In this document: positions 34,768 to 43,475 of the stretch, piece by piece
How positions within the stretch are numbered: position 1 is the first letter of the stretch
How the letters are laid out: each line of letters opens with the position of its first letter
Source of the DNA: CBDFKJ01 sp965248805
GTDB taxonomy: Bacteria; Pseudomonadota; Alphaproteobacteria; UBA6615
Reading direction: 5' to 3'
DNA length: 64,000 nucleotides
Assembly: GCA_965248805.1 (NCBI GenBank)
Contig: CBDFKJ010000008.1
Span: 124,001 to 188,000, forward strand
Notes under the pieces: model-generated
Seen by the model: the letters and a program-made list of their open reading frames with translations, nothing else
Databases searched by the model: none
What the model was told of the DNA's origin: nothing
Made by a program: the position numbers and the translations under genes

Positions 34768-37515
34768 ATGGATAGCGCCGCATTCGCGATTCGCGCCGAG
34801 CAATTGGCGGCCCGGGCGCCGGTGTTGGTGGCTCATGCCGGGCGGACAATCTGGTTGGCCGGCGACGGCGCTGCCCAGGAGGTCGCCCGCGATGACGCAA
34901 CCGCGCGGGCCCTCGCCACGCCGCCGGTGGTTTGCCATGCCGCAGCGACCGCGCGGCGTCTCGGCGCCGGTCCCTTCCCGGCCTATGACCTCCTGGAACT
35001 GTTTGCGTTCGTGATGCCGGGGAAGTTCTGCGTGCCGACGCCGCGGGGCGTCGCCGCGGCGCTCGAACTGGCGACGCCCGAAACCGCCGCACAGGAGGCT
35101 GTATGCCTGCGCGGTGCAGTGGCCGCGCTCCTGTCCAACCTCGACGGCGCAGACGGTGACGCCGTCGACATCGCGGTCGCCATGGACAGAGCGCACTGGC
35201 CGTGGGCGGCGGTCGTGCTGGCGGCGCTGCGCGGGCCCGGTGTGCGGCGGGCCGGCGCCGGGATGGCGGTCTGGCGGCGGCTGCCGGAGTGGTCCGAGCA
35301 CGCGCCCGAGCCGCCATCGTCCAATCATCCGGTCGAACCGGCGGAAGCGCGGACGCGCCTTGCCAATTTGCTGGGGACGGACGCCGAGAGCCGGCCGCAG
35401 CAGGCCGACTACGCCTCGGGCGTCACCGCCGCGTTCGCACCGCGCCCGGCGTCCGGCGTGCCCAACTTCGTTCTGGCCGAGGCCGGCACCGGTACCGGCA
35501 AAACACTGGGCTACATCGCGCCCGCCCATGTCTGGTCCACGAAGAACGGCGCCGCCGTGTGGATCAGCACTTACACGCGCAATCTGCAGCGCCAGCTCGA
35601 CCACGAGCTGGAGCGTTGCTATCCCGACCCGGAGCTGAAGGCGGCAAAGGCGGTGATCCGCAAGGGCCGCGAGAACTATCTATGCCTGCTGAACTTCGAG
35701 GAGGCCCTGGCCCGCACGGGGCCTTTGTCGCCGCGTGAGACGATAGCGCTCGGTCTGGTCGCGCGCTGGCTCACGCACACCCGCGACGGCGATCTGGGCG
35801 GCGACTTCCCGGCATGGATCGGTGATTTGCTCGGCGGGGCGACAACCTTCGGCCTCGCCGACCGGCGCGGCGAGTGTCTGTACTCGGCCTGTGCCCACTA
35901 CAACCGCTGCTTCATCGAGCGCAGTGTCCGACGCGCGCGCCGGGCCGAGATCGTGGTCGCCAACCATGCACTGGTGATGGTTCAGGCAGCGCTCGGCGGC
36001 GTCGACGACACGCATTTGCCGACGCGTTATGTGTTCGACGAGGGCCATCACGTCTTCGATGCCGCCGACAGCGCCTTCGCCGGCCATCTGACCGGCCAGG
36101 AGACCGCCGATCTGCGGCGCTGGTTGCTTGGCGCCGATACCGGGCGCAGCCGGCGACCCGGTCGCGCCCGGGGCCTAACGATGCGCGCCGGTGATCTGCT
36201 GGGCGACCACCGGGACGCACGGCGGGCTCTCGATCGGGTGCTGCAAACGGCCCACGCCCTTCCGGCCGGCGGCTGGCGCGCGCGCCTCGAAGCGGAGCAG
36301 CCTCAGGGCCCAACGGAGGTATTTCTTCAGTATGCGCGAGCGCAGGTGTTCGCGTACGTCAGTTCGGCCGACGGACCTTACAGTCTTGAGTGCGATGTCT
36401 TGCCCCTAGCCGCGGGTGTGGCCGATGCGGCCAGCGAGCTGCGGCTGTCGTTGGATCGGCTGCTGGCGCCGATGGCGCACTTGCGCGAATGCCTGCGCGC
36501 GCGCCTCGAGGACGAGGCGGCAACGCTGGACCCGGCAACGCGGTATCGCATCGAGGCGGTATGTCGCGGCTTGCAAAGACGAGGCGCGGTCCTCGCCGGC
36601 AGCTGGCGGCAGATGCTGATCGCGATCGAAACCGGCGACCGTGACGACCGACTCGTCGACTGGTTCGGTGTGGAGCGGATCGACGGCCGCGAGCGCGACG
36701 TCGGCATGTACCGCCATTGGATTGACCCGACGGAGCCGTTCGCGGCGACGGTCGCCGAGCGCGCCCACGGCGTGCTGGTGACCTCGGCGACGCTCGCCGA
36801 CCATACCGGCGAGGCCGAGGCCGACTGGCAGGTGGCGGAGGCCCGAACGGGCGCTTCGCACCTGCCATCGCGCGCCGTGCGCGTACGCGTACCGTCGCCG
36901 TTCGACTACGCCGCACAGACCCGCGTGCTGGTTGTGAACGACGTACGCAAGGATACGCTGAAACAGGTCGCCGCCGCCTATCGCGAGTTGTTTCTGGCGG
37001 CCGGTGGGGGCGGCTTGGGGTTGTTTACGGCCATCGCGCGGTTGCGGGTCGTCTATCGACTGATCGCCGAGCCCCTGGAGGCCGCCGGTCTGCCGCTGTA
37101 TGCCCAGCACGTCGATGCGATGAACGTAACGAGCTTGATCGACATCTTTCGCGCCGAGGCCGACGCCTGCCTGCTGGGCACCGACGCGGTGCGCGACGGC
37201 GTCGACGTGCCGGGCCGGTCGCTGCGATTGATCGTTTTCGACCGCGTGCCGTGGCCGCGCCCCACGATCCTGCATCGCGCACGGCGCGAAGCCTTCGGCG
37301 GCAACCGCTACGCCGACATGCTGACGCGGTTGAAACTGGCGCAGGCCTACGGCCGTTTGATCCGGCGCTCCGATGATCGCGGCGTGTTCGTGCTGCTCGA
37401 TCCCATGCTGCCGACGCGGCTGTCCACGGCCTTCCCCGAAGAGGTCGCGGTGGAGCGGGTCGGCTTGGCCGAGTCGGTGCAAAGGGTGCGGGCGTTCCTG
37501 GTTGGCGGTTCTTGA
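34768..37515 (+). CDS. DinG/XPD-like iron-sulfur ATP-dependent DNA helicase
   Basis: A 915-residue SF2 helicase. VPNFVLAEAGTGTGKTLGYI is the Walker A motif (238-246) and YVFDEGHHVFD the DEAH-type Walker B. A Cys after RENYLC and the three in GECLYSACAHYNRCF give the four-cysteine Fe-S cluster pattern of XPD/DinG helicases. HGVLVTSATLADH, LGLFTAIARLRVVYRLI and LLGTDAVRDGVDVPG with RLIRRSDDRGVFVLLD are the C-terminal motor motifs. Residues 1-190 contain AYDLLELFAFV and VPTPRGVAAAL but no complete exonuclease motifs, so a degenerate exonuclease-like domain is possible. Role in DNA repair is inferred from the family. Confidence 0.92.
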   Translation: MDSAAFAIRAEQLAARAPVLVAHAGRTIWLAGDGAAQEVARDDATARALATPPVVCHAAATARRLGAGPFPAYDLLELFAFVMPGKFCVPTPRGVAAALELATPETAAQEAVCLRGAVAALLSNLDGADGDAVDIAVAMDRAHWPWAAVVLAALRGPGVRRAGAGMAVWRRLPEWSEHAPEPPSSNHPVEPAEARTRLANLLGTDAESRPQQADYASGVTAAFAPRPASGVPNFVLAEAGTGTGKTLGYIAPAHVWSTKNGAAVWISTYTRNLQRQLDHELERCYPDPELKAAKAVIRKGRENYLCLLNFEEALARTGPLSPRETIALGLVARWLTHTRDGDLGGDFPAWIGDLLGGATTFGLADRRGECLYSACAHYNRCFIERSVRRARRAEIVVANHALVMVQAALGGVDDTHLPTRYVFDEGHHVFDAADSAFAGHLTGQETADLRRWLLGADTGRSRRPGRARGLTMRAGDLLGDHRDARRALDRVLQTAHALPAGGWRARLEAEQPQGPTEVFLQYARAQVFAYVSSADGPYSLECDVLPLAAGVADAASELRLSLDRLLAPMAHLRECLRARLEDEAATLDPATRYRIEAVCRGLQRRGAVLAGSWRQMLIAIETGDRDDRLVDWFGVERIDGRERDVGMYRHWIDPTEPFAATVAERAHGVLVTSATLADHTGEAEADWQVAEARTGASHLPSRAVRVRVPSPFDYAAQTRVLVVNDVRKDTLKQVAAAYRELFLAAGGGGLGLFTAIARLRVVYRLIAEPLEAAGLPLYAQHVDAMNVTSLIDIFRAEADACLLGTDAVRDGVDVPGRSLRLIVFDRVPWPRPTILHRARREAFGGNRYADMLTRLKLAQAYGRLIRRSDDRGVFVLLDPMLPTRLSTAFPEEVAVERVGLAESVQRVRAFLVGGS

Positions 37516-37567
37516 CGCGCGCGCCGGCCGACGGCTTTATGGCCGTCATCGCCGCGGGGGAAGTGCA

Positions 37568-38005
37568 ATGGTCGATCATCACGCCGCGCTCATCTACACC
37601 ATGGTCATCGCGTCCGCGTCCGACCGCAACATGACCGACGCCGAACTCGGGATGATCGGCGAGATGGTTCGCCACCTGCCGATCTTCCGCGGATTCGATC
37701 TGGACAATCTGACACGGGTCGCGCGTGATTGCGCCGAGCTGCTCGACGACGAAAGCGGGCTGGAGAACGCGTTCGAGCTGATCCGCTCGGCGCTGCCGGC
37801 GCGCCTGCGCGAGACCGCCTATGCGCTCGCCTGCGACGTGGTGGCCGCCGACGGCCGGCGGGCCAGCCAGGAGGAACTTCGCCTGCTGGAACTGCTGCGC
37901 AGCGCGCTGGCGCTCGAACGGTTGGCGGCGGTGGCCATCGAGCGCGCGGCACGGGCCCGCTACGCTTGGCTGGAACCCGTCGGCGAAACCGCCACCGTCA
38001 ACTAG
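37568..38005 (+). CDS. TerB-like (tellurite-resistance TerB family) protein
   Basis: A 145-residue all-helical protein: ALIYTMVIASASDRNMTDAE, EMVRHLPIFRGFD, RLRETAYALACDVVAADGRRASQEE and LRSALALERLAAVAIERAARARY. The ADGxxxxxE and ASDRNMTDAE repeats are the acidic metal-binding sites of the TerB fold. The name reflects homology only; there is no tellurite-resistance operon here. ATG at 37568 follows GGGGGAAGTG. It is in line with the helicase and the dehydrogenase on the plus strand. Confidence 0.87.
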   Translation: MVDHHAALIYTMVIASASDRNMTDAELGMIGEMVRHLPIFRGFDLDNLTRVARDCAELLDDESGLENAFELIRSALPARLRETAYALACDVVAADGRRASQEELRLLELLRSALALERLAAVAIERAARARYAWLEPVGETATVN

Positions 38006-38016
38006 CACCCGGTTTC

Positions 38017-38898
38017 ATGGGCGCTCTCTCAGAGCGGCGCATCGGCCTGGTCGGGCTGGGCCTTATGGTCAAGCCGATCGCGCGCAACCTGCATCGTGCC
38101 GGTGCGCAACTGACTGTGTGGAACCGCAGTCCAGGGCCGATGGCGGAACTGGCAGCCGACGGGATCGCGACCGCGGCAAGTCCCAAGGCCGTTGCGCGGG
38201 CCAGCGATGCCGTCGTCATCATGGTCGCCGACACCCCGGCGGTCGACCTGGTGCTGCACGGCGATGACGGCGTCATCGCCGGTGTGCGGGCCGGCCAGTT
38301 GGTCATCGACATGGGAACCACCCGTGTGCCAGACACCCGGAAATGGGCCGCCGAGGTCAGTTCCAAGGGCGCCGATTACATCGACGCACCGGTGTCCGGA
38401 GGCCAGGTCGCGGCCACCGACGGCACGCTTATCATCATGGCCGGCGGCGCGGCGGATGCGTTCGACCGCGCCCGGCCGATCTTCGAGACGCTGCGCGCGC
38501 GGATCACCCATGTCGGCGATGTCGGTGCCGGTCAGGTGGCCAAGGCGGCCAACCAGATCATCGTCGCCATGACCCTGGATGCCGTCGCCGAAGCGCTGAC
38601 CCTGGCCGCCCGCGCCGGCGTCGATCCCGCCAAGGTGCGCGCGGCGATGCGCGGCGGCTTCGCCGATGCGCGGATTCTGGAGTTGCACGGTCAGCGCACG
38701 ATCGAGCGCACCTTCGCGCCCGGCGGCCGTGTCACCGTGCAGCACAAAGACGTTGTGCAGGCGCTCGATCTGGCGGCCTCGCTCGGGCTGGCGATGCCGG
38801 GACTGCAGCGCAACAAAGAGCTATGGCATCGCATGATCGCCGAAGGCTGGGGCGACCTCGATCACTCGGCGATCATCAAGGCGATTGAGACGGGGTAG
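38017..38898 (+). CDS. Beta-hydroxyacid dehydrogenase (3-hydroxyisobutyrate dehydrogenase family)
   Basis: A 293-residue NAD(P)-dependent enzyme. IGLVGLGLMVKPIARNLHRAG is the Rossmann loop (GLGLM, with Val in place of the common Gly after Met), VIDMGTT and DAPVSGGQVAATDGTL the substrate loop, and GAGQVAKAANQIIVAMT carries the catalytic Lys. The family oxidises 3-hydroxyisobutyrate, tartronate semialdehyde and relatives; the exact substrate cannot be assigned. Start ATG at 38017, twelve bases after the TerB stop. Convergent with a MarR gene. Confidence 0.9.
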   Translation: MGALSERRIGLVGLGLMVKPIARNLHRAGAQLTVWNRSPGPMAELAADGIATAASPKAVARASDAVVIMVADTPAVDLVLHGDDGVIAGVRAGQLVIDMGTTRVPDTRKWAAEVSSKGADYIDAPVSGGQVAATDGTLIIMAGGAADAFDRARPIFETLRARITHVGDVGAGQVAKAANQIIVAMTLDAVAEALTLAARAGVDPAKVRAAMRGGFADARILELHGQRTIERTFAPGGRVTVQHKDVVQALDLAASLGLAMPGLQRNKELWHRMIAEGWGDLDHSAIIKAIETG

Positions 38899-38903
38899 CG
38901 GGG

Positions 38904-39386
38904 CTAGCTGGTCGGCGCCCGGCTCGTCGGCGCGGTGACACGTGTACGAACGCCGGTAAGCGCCCGCAGGGCGCCGGCGAAGGCGCTGAGGTTTGTCCCC
39001 AGCGGCGCGAAGAACGTAGTGGCCTCCGTTTCGACGACGTGCGACGCGGCCCGCCAGTGCTTCCTGCCGTCGGGCGTCAAGGACAGCTCGCGCGCCCGAG
39101 CGTCGGTGCCGGTCGTGCGCGTCACCAGGCCATTGGCGGCCAAGTCGCGGATGACCGTCGATGCGGCGGTAACGTCGACGCCGGTCAAAGCCGCCACGCT
39201 GCTCTGGGTTACCGCGGCACCGGGCCGATGGCCCTCGAGGTGAGCCAAGCCCGCCAGCAACAGAAACTGAGCATGGGTCAAGCCATGCGGCTTGAGTGCG
39301 GCGCGCACGCGCCGCACCCAAGCGTTGCTAGCTCGCCACAGCCAGACGCCGGCGTCATCGTTGGCCGGTATTTGCCCCCTCGCCAT
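38904..39386 (-). CDS. MarR family transcriptional regulator
   Basis: A 160-residue winged-helix regulator. LWRASNAWVRRVRAALKPHGLTHAQFLLLAGLAHLEG is the N-terminal dimerisation and helix region, SVAALTGVDVTAASTVIRDLAANGLVTRT the recognition helix and TDARARELSLTPDGRKHW the wing. It is convergent with the dehydrogenase gene and faces groEL's terminator. Direct repeats of TGCATACA lie 12-34 bases upstream of its start, a possible autoregulatory site. The ligand is unknown. Confidence 0.88.
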   Translation of the reverse strand: MARGQIPANDDAGVWLWRASNAWVRRVRAALKPHGLTHAQFLLLAGLAHLEGHRPGAAVTQSSVAALTGVDVTAASTVIRDLAANGLVTRTTGTDARARELSLTPDGRKHWRAASHVVETEATTFFAPLGTNLSAFAGALRALTGVRTRVTAPTSRAPTS

Positions 39387-39397
39387 CGCATTTAATA

Positions 39398-39420
39398 TGC
39401 ATACATATACATTGCATACA
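39398..39420 (-). promoter_or_regulatory. Direct repeat, possible MarR operator
   Basis: TGCATACA occurs at 39398-39405 and again at 39413-39420, a 15-base period, inside an AT-rich segment just upstream of the MarR start (39386). The flanks TGCA...TGCA also give weak dyad character. An operator is inferred from position and repetition. Confidence 0.4.
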
Positions 39421-39485
39421 AATCAATCATCACAGTTGTCTGCTCGGGTTTTTATGGGCCGTCGCAGATGCGTATGCGCAAAGGT

Positions 39486-39516
39486 AAAGGGGCCGCGCGA
39501 AGCGCAGCCCCCTTTT
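39486..39516 (-). terminator. Rho-independent terminator after groEL
   Basis: On the minus strand, AAAAGGGGGCTGCGC and GCGCGGCCCCTTT pair into a stem of about 13 base pairs around a three-base loop, with a short run of U following. It begins about 19 bases after the groEL stop at 39535. On the plus strand the same hairpin is followed by TTTT, so it could act in both directions. Confidence 0.75.
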
Positions 39517-39534
39517 CGAGTCCGATTGGACCGG

Positions 39535-41169
39535 CTACATGCCCATGCCGGGCGGCATCGCCGGCGCCGCACCGGCGCCGTCGGCCGGCTCCGGCTTCTC
39601 GGCCACCATCACCTCTGTGGTGATCAACAGTCCCGCGATCGAGGCCGCGTCCTGCAGGGCGGTACGGACCACCTTGGTCGGGTCGATGATCCCCGCCTTG
39701 ACCAGATCCTTGTATTTGCCAGCCTGGGCGTCGAAGCCGTAATTGCGGTCCTTCTGCTCCGTCAGCTTGCCAGCGATCACCGCGCCATCCTCACCGGCGT
39801 TCTCAGCGATCTGCCGGGCCGGCATCGCCAGCGCCCGGCGAATGATATTGACGCCGACTTTCTGGTCGTCATTGTCGGTCTGGATCTTGTCGAGTGCGCG
39901 CACGGCGTAGAGCAGGGCAACGCCGCCACCGGGCACGACGCCTTCCTCGACCGCGGCGCGCGTGGCGTTCATCGCGTCCTCGACACGGTCCTTGCGCTCC
40001 TTGACTTCGACCTCGGTGGCACCACCGACGCGGATGACCGCCACGCCGCCGGCGAGTTTGGCCAGGCGTTCCTGCAGCTTTTCCTTGTCATAGTCGGAGG
40101 TCGTGTCCTCGATCTGCGCGCGGATCTGGTTGCAGCGGCCCTGAATGGCGTTCTTCTTGCCCGAGCCTTCGACGATCGTGGTCTCTTCCTTCGAGATCAG
40201 CACGCGCTTGGCCCGGCCGAGCATATCGAGCGTGACATTATCCAGTTTGATGCCGAGGTCCTCGGAGACCAACTGGCCGCTGGTGAGGATGGCGATGTCT
40301 TCCAGCATCGCCTTGCGCCGGTCGCCAAATCCCGGCGCCTTGACCGCCGCGATCTTCAGCCCGCCGCGCAGTTTGTTGACCACCAGCGCCGCCAACGCCT
40401 CGCCTTCGACGTCTTCGGCGACGATAAGCAGCGGCTTGCCCGAGCGTGCCACGGCTTCCAGCACCGGCAGCATCGCCTGCAGGTTGGACAGCTTTTTTTC
40501 GTGCAGCAGGATGAAGGGATTATCCAGCTCGCACGTCATCTTTTCCGCGTTGGTGATGAAATACGGGCTCAAGTAGCCGCGGTCGAACTGCATACCTTCG
40601 ACAACGTCGAGTTCGGTGCGCAGGGACTTGGCTTCCTCGACCGTGATCACGCCTTCGTTTCCGACCTTTTCCATAGCTTCGGCGATGTAGTTGCCGATCT
40701 CGCGCTCGCCGTTGGCCGAAATGGTGCCGATCTGAGCGATCTCCTGGCTGGAACGCACGCGTTTGGAGCGTGTGTGCAAGTCGGCGACGACCGCCTCGAC
40801 AGCCTTGTCGATGCCGCGCTTTAGATCCATCGGGTTCATGTCGGCGGCCACGGCCTTCAGCCCCTCGCGTACGATCGCCTGCGCCAAAAGCGTTGCCGTC
40901 GTGGTGCCGTCGCCGGCCTCGTCATTGGTCTTCGACGCCACTTCCTTGATCATCTGAGCGCCCATGTTCTCGAACTTATCTTCGAGCTCGATCTCCTTGG
41001 CGACCGTGACACCGTCCTTGGTGATGCGTGGCGCGCCAAATGACTTGTCGAGCACGACGTTGCGGCCCTTCGGCCCCAACGTAATCTTCACTGAGTTGGC
41101 CAGGATGTCGACGCCGCGCAACAGGCGATCGCGCGCATCGGTGGAAAATCCGACTTCTTTGGCAGCCAT
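39535..41169 (-). CDS. groEL: Chaperonin GroEL
   Basis: A 544-residue Hsp60. MAAKEVGFSTDARDRLLRGV, VKITLGPKGRNVVLDKSFG, TNDEAGDGTTTATLLAQAIV (ATP-binding) and the C-terminal Gly/Met tail ending PPGMGM are all standard. The apical domain shows no unusual feature. It is downstream of groES with a 37-base gap on the same strand, and is expected to be controlled by HrcA through the CIRCE site upstream of groES. A terminator follows at 39486-39516. Confidence 0.98.
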   Translation of the reverse strand: MAAKEVGFSTDARDRLLRGVDILANSVKITLGPKGRNVVLDKSFGAPRITKDGVTVAKEIELEDKFENMGAQMIKEVASKTNDEAGDGTTTATLLAQAIVREGLKAVAADMNPMDLKRGIDKAVEAVVADLHTRSKRVRSSQEIAQIGTISANGEREIGNYIAEAMEKVGNEGVITVEEAKSLRTELDVVEGMQFDRGYLSPYFITNAEKMTCELDNPFILLHEKKLSNLQAMLPVLEAVARSGKPLLIVAEDVEGEALAALVVNKLRGGLKIAAVKAPGFGDRRKAMLEDIAILTSGQLVSEDLGIKLDNVTLDMLGRAKRVLISKEETTIVEGSGKKNAIQGRCNQIRAQIEDTTSDYDKEKLQERLAKLAGGVAVIRVGGATEVEVKERKDRVEDAMNATRAAVEEGVVPGGGVALLYAVRALDKIQTDNDDQKVGVNIIRRALAMPARQIAENAGEDGAVIAGKLTEQKDRNYGFDAQAGKYKDLVKAGIIDPTKVVRTALQDAASIAGLLITTEVMVAEKPEPADGAGAAPAMPPGMGM

Positions 41170-41206
41170 GGATCAATGTCTCCTTCTCGCTTCGAGCGGC
41201 TGATTG

Positions 41207-41512
41207 CTAGTTCGATTTCGTCACCGGGCCGATGACGCCCATGATGTCGGTTTCGCGCAGTATCAGGACATCATCGCCGTCCAGCTTCACCTCGTTGCCG
41301 GACCACTTGCCAACCAACACGCGGTCGCCTTTTTTCACTGTCATCGGCAGATGGATGTTGCCGGCGCCGCGGGCGCCGGGGCCGACCGCAATCACTTTGC
41401 CTTCGGAGGGTTTCTCCTGGGCCGTCTCGGGAATGATGATGCCGCTGGCGGTCTTCTCTTCCGCATCAACCCGTTTGATCACGACGCGGTCGTGCAATGG
41501 ACGCAGCTTCAA
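41207..41512 (-). CDS. groES: Co-chaperonin GroES
   Basis: A 101-residue Hsp10, MKLRPLHDRVVIKRVDAEEK with GIIIPETAQEKPSEGKVIAVGPG and KKGDRVLVGKWSGNEVKLDGDDVLILRE. The mobile loop (TASGIIIPE) and the roof hairpin are in place. It is the first gene of the groESL operon, with the CIRCE site 49-75 bases upstream of its start and a sigma-70-like promoter just beyond. Confidence 0.98.
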   Translation of the reverse strand: MKLRPLHDRVVIKRVDAEEKTASGIIIPETAQEKPSEGKVIAVGPGARGAGNIHLPMTVKKGDRVLVGKWSGNEVKLDGDDVLILRETDIMGVIGPVTKSN

Positions 41513-41560
41513 TGGGCCCTCCCGTCGGCAGTGGTAGAAAGATTACGATCCGAGGCGTTC

Positions 41561-41587
41561 CTGGCACTCGTCCGTGGCGAGTGCCAG
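41561..41587 (-). promoter_or_regulatory. CIRCE operator (HrcA binding site)
   Basis: A perfect nine-base inverted repeat, CTGGCACTC - nine bases - GAGTGCCAG. This matches the CIRCE consensus TTAGCACTC-N9-GAGTGCTAA with only the outermost bases differing. It begins immediately downstream of the -10 element of the groES promoter, so bound HrcA would block initiation. HrcA itself is encoded at 9349-10383. Confidence 0.93.
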
Positions 41588-41616
41588 CGTCTATCGAGGT
41601 GCGCTGGGCCTGTCAA
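41588..41616 (-). promoter_or_regulatory. Sigma-70-like promoter of groESL
   Basis: On the minus strand, TTGACA (complement of 41611-41616) and TAGACG (complement of 41588-41593) are spaced by 17 bases. The -35 is a perfect match and the -10 is a three-of-six match. It abuts the CIRCE site at 41561-41587. Confidence 0.75.
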
Positions 41617-41763
41617 GACGCCGATATATGGGGTCTGCGCCCCGATTTGGCAGCACTCGACGCACTTGGCTGACAAGTATTTGAAATTTAACCATTTTTC
41701 CATTAAACCCTGAGAGAATCCTTCGCAGCCTAGAGGTCACAGCGTGAACGGAGGTAGGTGTTC

Positions 41764-42033
41764 ATGCGCGACAGCGATACGCGACTTACGCTCGAGGGTT
41801 ACCGGCTCACCACCGCCGAGATTACCTATTACCTGCCGGACCACCCTGCGGTGCTCCAGACATTCGTCTGGCAGCAGCTCGACTTGGCGCCGCATTTTCC
41901 GCGTCTGCAGCGGTTCATCGACTTCTGGCACCGCAACCTGGAAGCGCGACTGCACTCGGTGCGGGTCGCCAACTCGACGATCATGGATGCGGGCCACATC
42001 CGCCACGCCACCGGCGAATTCCGGCTGCACTGA
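41764..42033 (+). CDS. usg: Usg family protein
   Basis: An 89-residue protein: MRDSDTRLTLEGYRLTTAEI, TYYLPDHPAVLQTFVWQQLDLAPHFPRL and RFIDFWHRNLEARLHSVRVA. The ITYYLPDHP and FPRLQRFIDFW blocks are the Usg family signature. Usg is named for its place upstream of tryptophan genes in some alphaproteobacteria; its function is unknown. ATG at 41764 lies nine bases after GGAGG, better placed than the GTG at 41758. Here it precedes a ferredoxin-NADP reductase-like gene, and no trp gene is near. Confidence 0.9.
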   Translation: MRDSDTRLTLEGYRLTTAEITYYLPDHPAVLQTFVWQQLDLAPHFPRLQRFIDFWHRNLEARLHSVRVANSTIMDAGHIRHATGEFRLH

Positions 42034-42144
42034 GCTTCACCTGCGGCGCTGGCGGCGCCGCGACCGATCGGCTATGTAACTCCCGCGTCGGCGCTGGGGC
42101 GCCGTGAGGCCGCATCGCGGCATCATCGAAGTGGGAGTACGGCC

Positions 42145-43458
42145 ATCAGCGTCAGCGTCGCGATTGTCGGCAGCGGACCGAGCGCGTTTTACACCGCCGA
42201 TGCCCTCAACAAGTCCGAGCTCGATTGTCAGATCGACTTCATCGAGCACCTGCCGACGCCCTATGGGTTGATCCGGGGCGGCGTCGCGCCCGATCATCAA
42301 AATACCAAGCGCGTCGAGCGCACCTATGCCCGCATCGCCCAGGCAGACAACGTGCGCTGGTACGGCAATGTCACGATCGGCGACGACCTTTCATTGGACA
42401 GTTTGCGCGCGTTGTATGACGCCGTGGTGCTCGCCACCGGCGCGCCGCTCGACCGGCCGATGGGCATCCCAGGCGAGGACAAGCGGGGCGTGTATGGCTC
42501 GGCCGCCTTCGTTGGCTGGTACAACGGCCATCCCGATTTCGCCGATCTGGCGCCCGATCTGAACGCGCGCGCGGCCGTCGTGATCGGCAACGGCAACGTC
42601 GCCATCGACGTCGCGCGGGTACTGGTCAAGACGCCGGATGAGATGGCGGCCTCGGACCTGGCCGATGACGCGGCGGCGGCGATCCGTGCCTCGCCGATCA
42701 CAGATGTGTACTTGGTCGGCCGGCGCGGCACGATCGAGGCAAAATTCACCAATGTCGAGTTGCGCGAAATGGGCAGGTTGACCGACTGCGTTCCGGTGGT
42801 CGACGCGGCCGACGTGCCCGACGAAGTGTCCGGCGAGATGAGCGATCGCGACCGGCGGCTGAAGGAGCGCAACATGGGGACGTTGCGCGAGTTCTGCGGC
42901 GCCAACCCCGAGGGCAAGCGCAAACGCGTCCATTTCTGCTTCCATGCCCGGCCGGTGGAGATCCTCGGCGACGATGCCGTGACCGCGGTGCGCCTGGAGC
43001 GGACGCAGGTCGTCGATGGCCGCGCCGTGCCGACCGGCGAGTTCCGCGAATTGTCCTGCGGGGTGGTGATCGCCGCGATCGGCTACCAGGGTCAGAAGCT
43101 GGAGGGCGCGCCGTTCGACGCCGGCCGCGGCATCGTACCGAACGCCGAGGGCAGAGTGGAGCCGGGCTTGTACGTCGTCGGGTGGCTAGGGCGAGGGCCA
43201 TCGGGCGTCATCGGCACCAACAAGCCGGATGGCGACATGGTCGCCCGGCACATCCGAGACGATTGCGCCCCGGGGTCCAAACCCGGGCGGGCCGCCTTGA
43301 AGAGCTTGCTGCGCGAGCGTGGCGTGAGGTGGATCGACTTCGCCGACTGGCACCGCATCGATGGGGCGGAGCAGGCCGCCGCGCGCGACGGGGCCCCGCG
43401 ACGCAAGTTCGTGTGCGTAGCTGATATGCTCAACGTCCTGGGCGACAAGGCGTCTTAG
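42145..43458 (+). CDS. Ferredoxin/adrenodoxin-type NADP reductase (FprA-like) with apparent ATC start
   Basis: A 437-residue FAD/NADP enzyme of the adrenodoxin-reductase type. SVSVAIVGSGPSAFYTADAL is the FAD dinucleotide loop, HLPTPYGLIRGGVAPDHQ and VLATGAPLDRPMGIPGED follow, VVIGNGNVAIDVARVL binds NADP, VYLVGRRGTIEAKFTNVELREMG and YVVGWLGRGPSGVIGTNKPD complete the fold. From the usg stop (42033) there is no ATG, GTG or TTG in frame before TTG 42268, which would remove the FAD loop. ATC at 42145-42147, seven bases after GGGAG (42133-42137), restores the typical M-SVSVAIVGSGP N-terminus. It supplies electrons to ferredoxin. Confidence 0.9.
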   Translation: MSVSVAIVGSGPSAFYTADALNKSELDCQIDFIEHLPTPYGLIRGGVAPDHQNTKRVERTYARIAQADNVRWYGNVTIGDDLSLDSLRALYDAVVLATGAPLDRPMGIPGEDKRGVYGSAAFVGWYNGHPDFADLAPDLNARAAVVIGNGNVAIDVARVLVKTPDEMAASDLADDAAAAIRASPITDVYLVGRRGTIEAKFTNVELREMGRLTDCVPVVDAADVPDEVSGEMSDRDRRLKERNMGTLREFCGANPEGKRKRVHFCFHARPVEILGDDAVTAVRLERTQVVDGRAVPTGEFRELSCGVVIAAIGYQGQKLEGAPFDAGRGIVPNAEGRVEPGLYVVGWLGRGPSGVIGTNKPDGDMVARHIRDDCAPGSKPGRAALKSLLRERGVRWIDFADWHRIDGAEQAAARDGAPRRKFVCVADMLNVLGDKAS

Positions 43459-43475
43459 CGGAAGGATCGCCGCCC

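Noticed and set aside
36406..37482. Long minus-strand reading of about 358 codons
   Set aside because: It lies wholly opposite the DinG-like helicase; composition and absence of any motif mark it as an antisense shadow of GC-rich coding DNA.
39292..40824. Plus-strand open reading of about 510 codons
   Set aside because: It overlaps groEL and the groEL terminator in antisense; no domain and unlikely composition.
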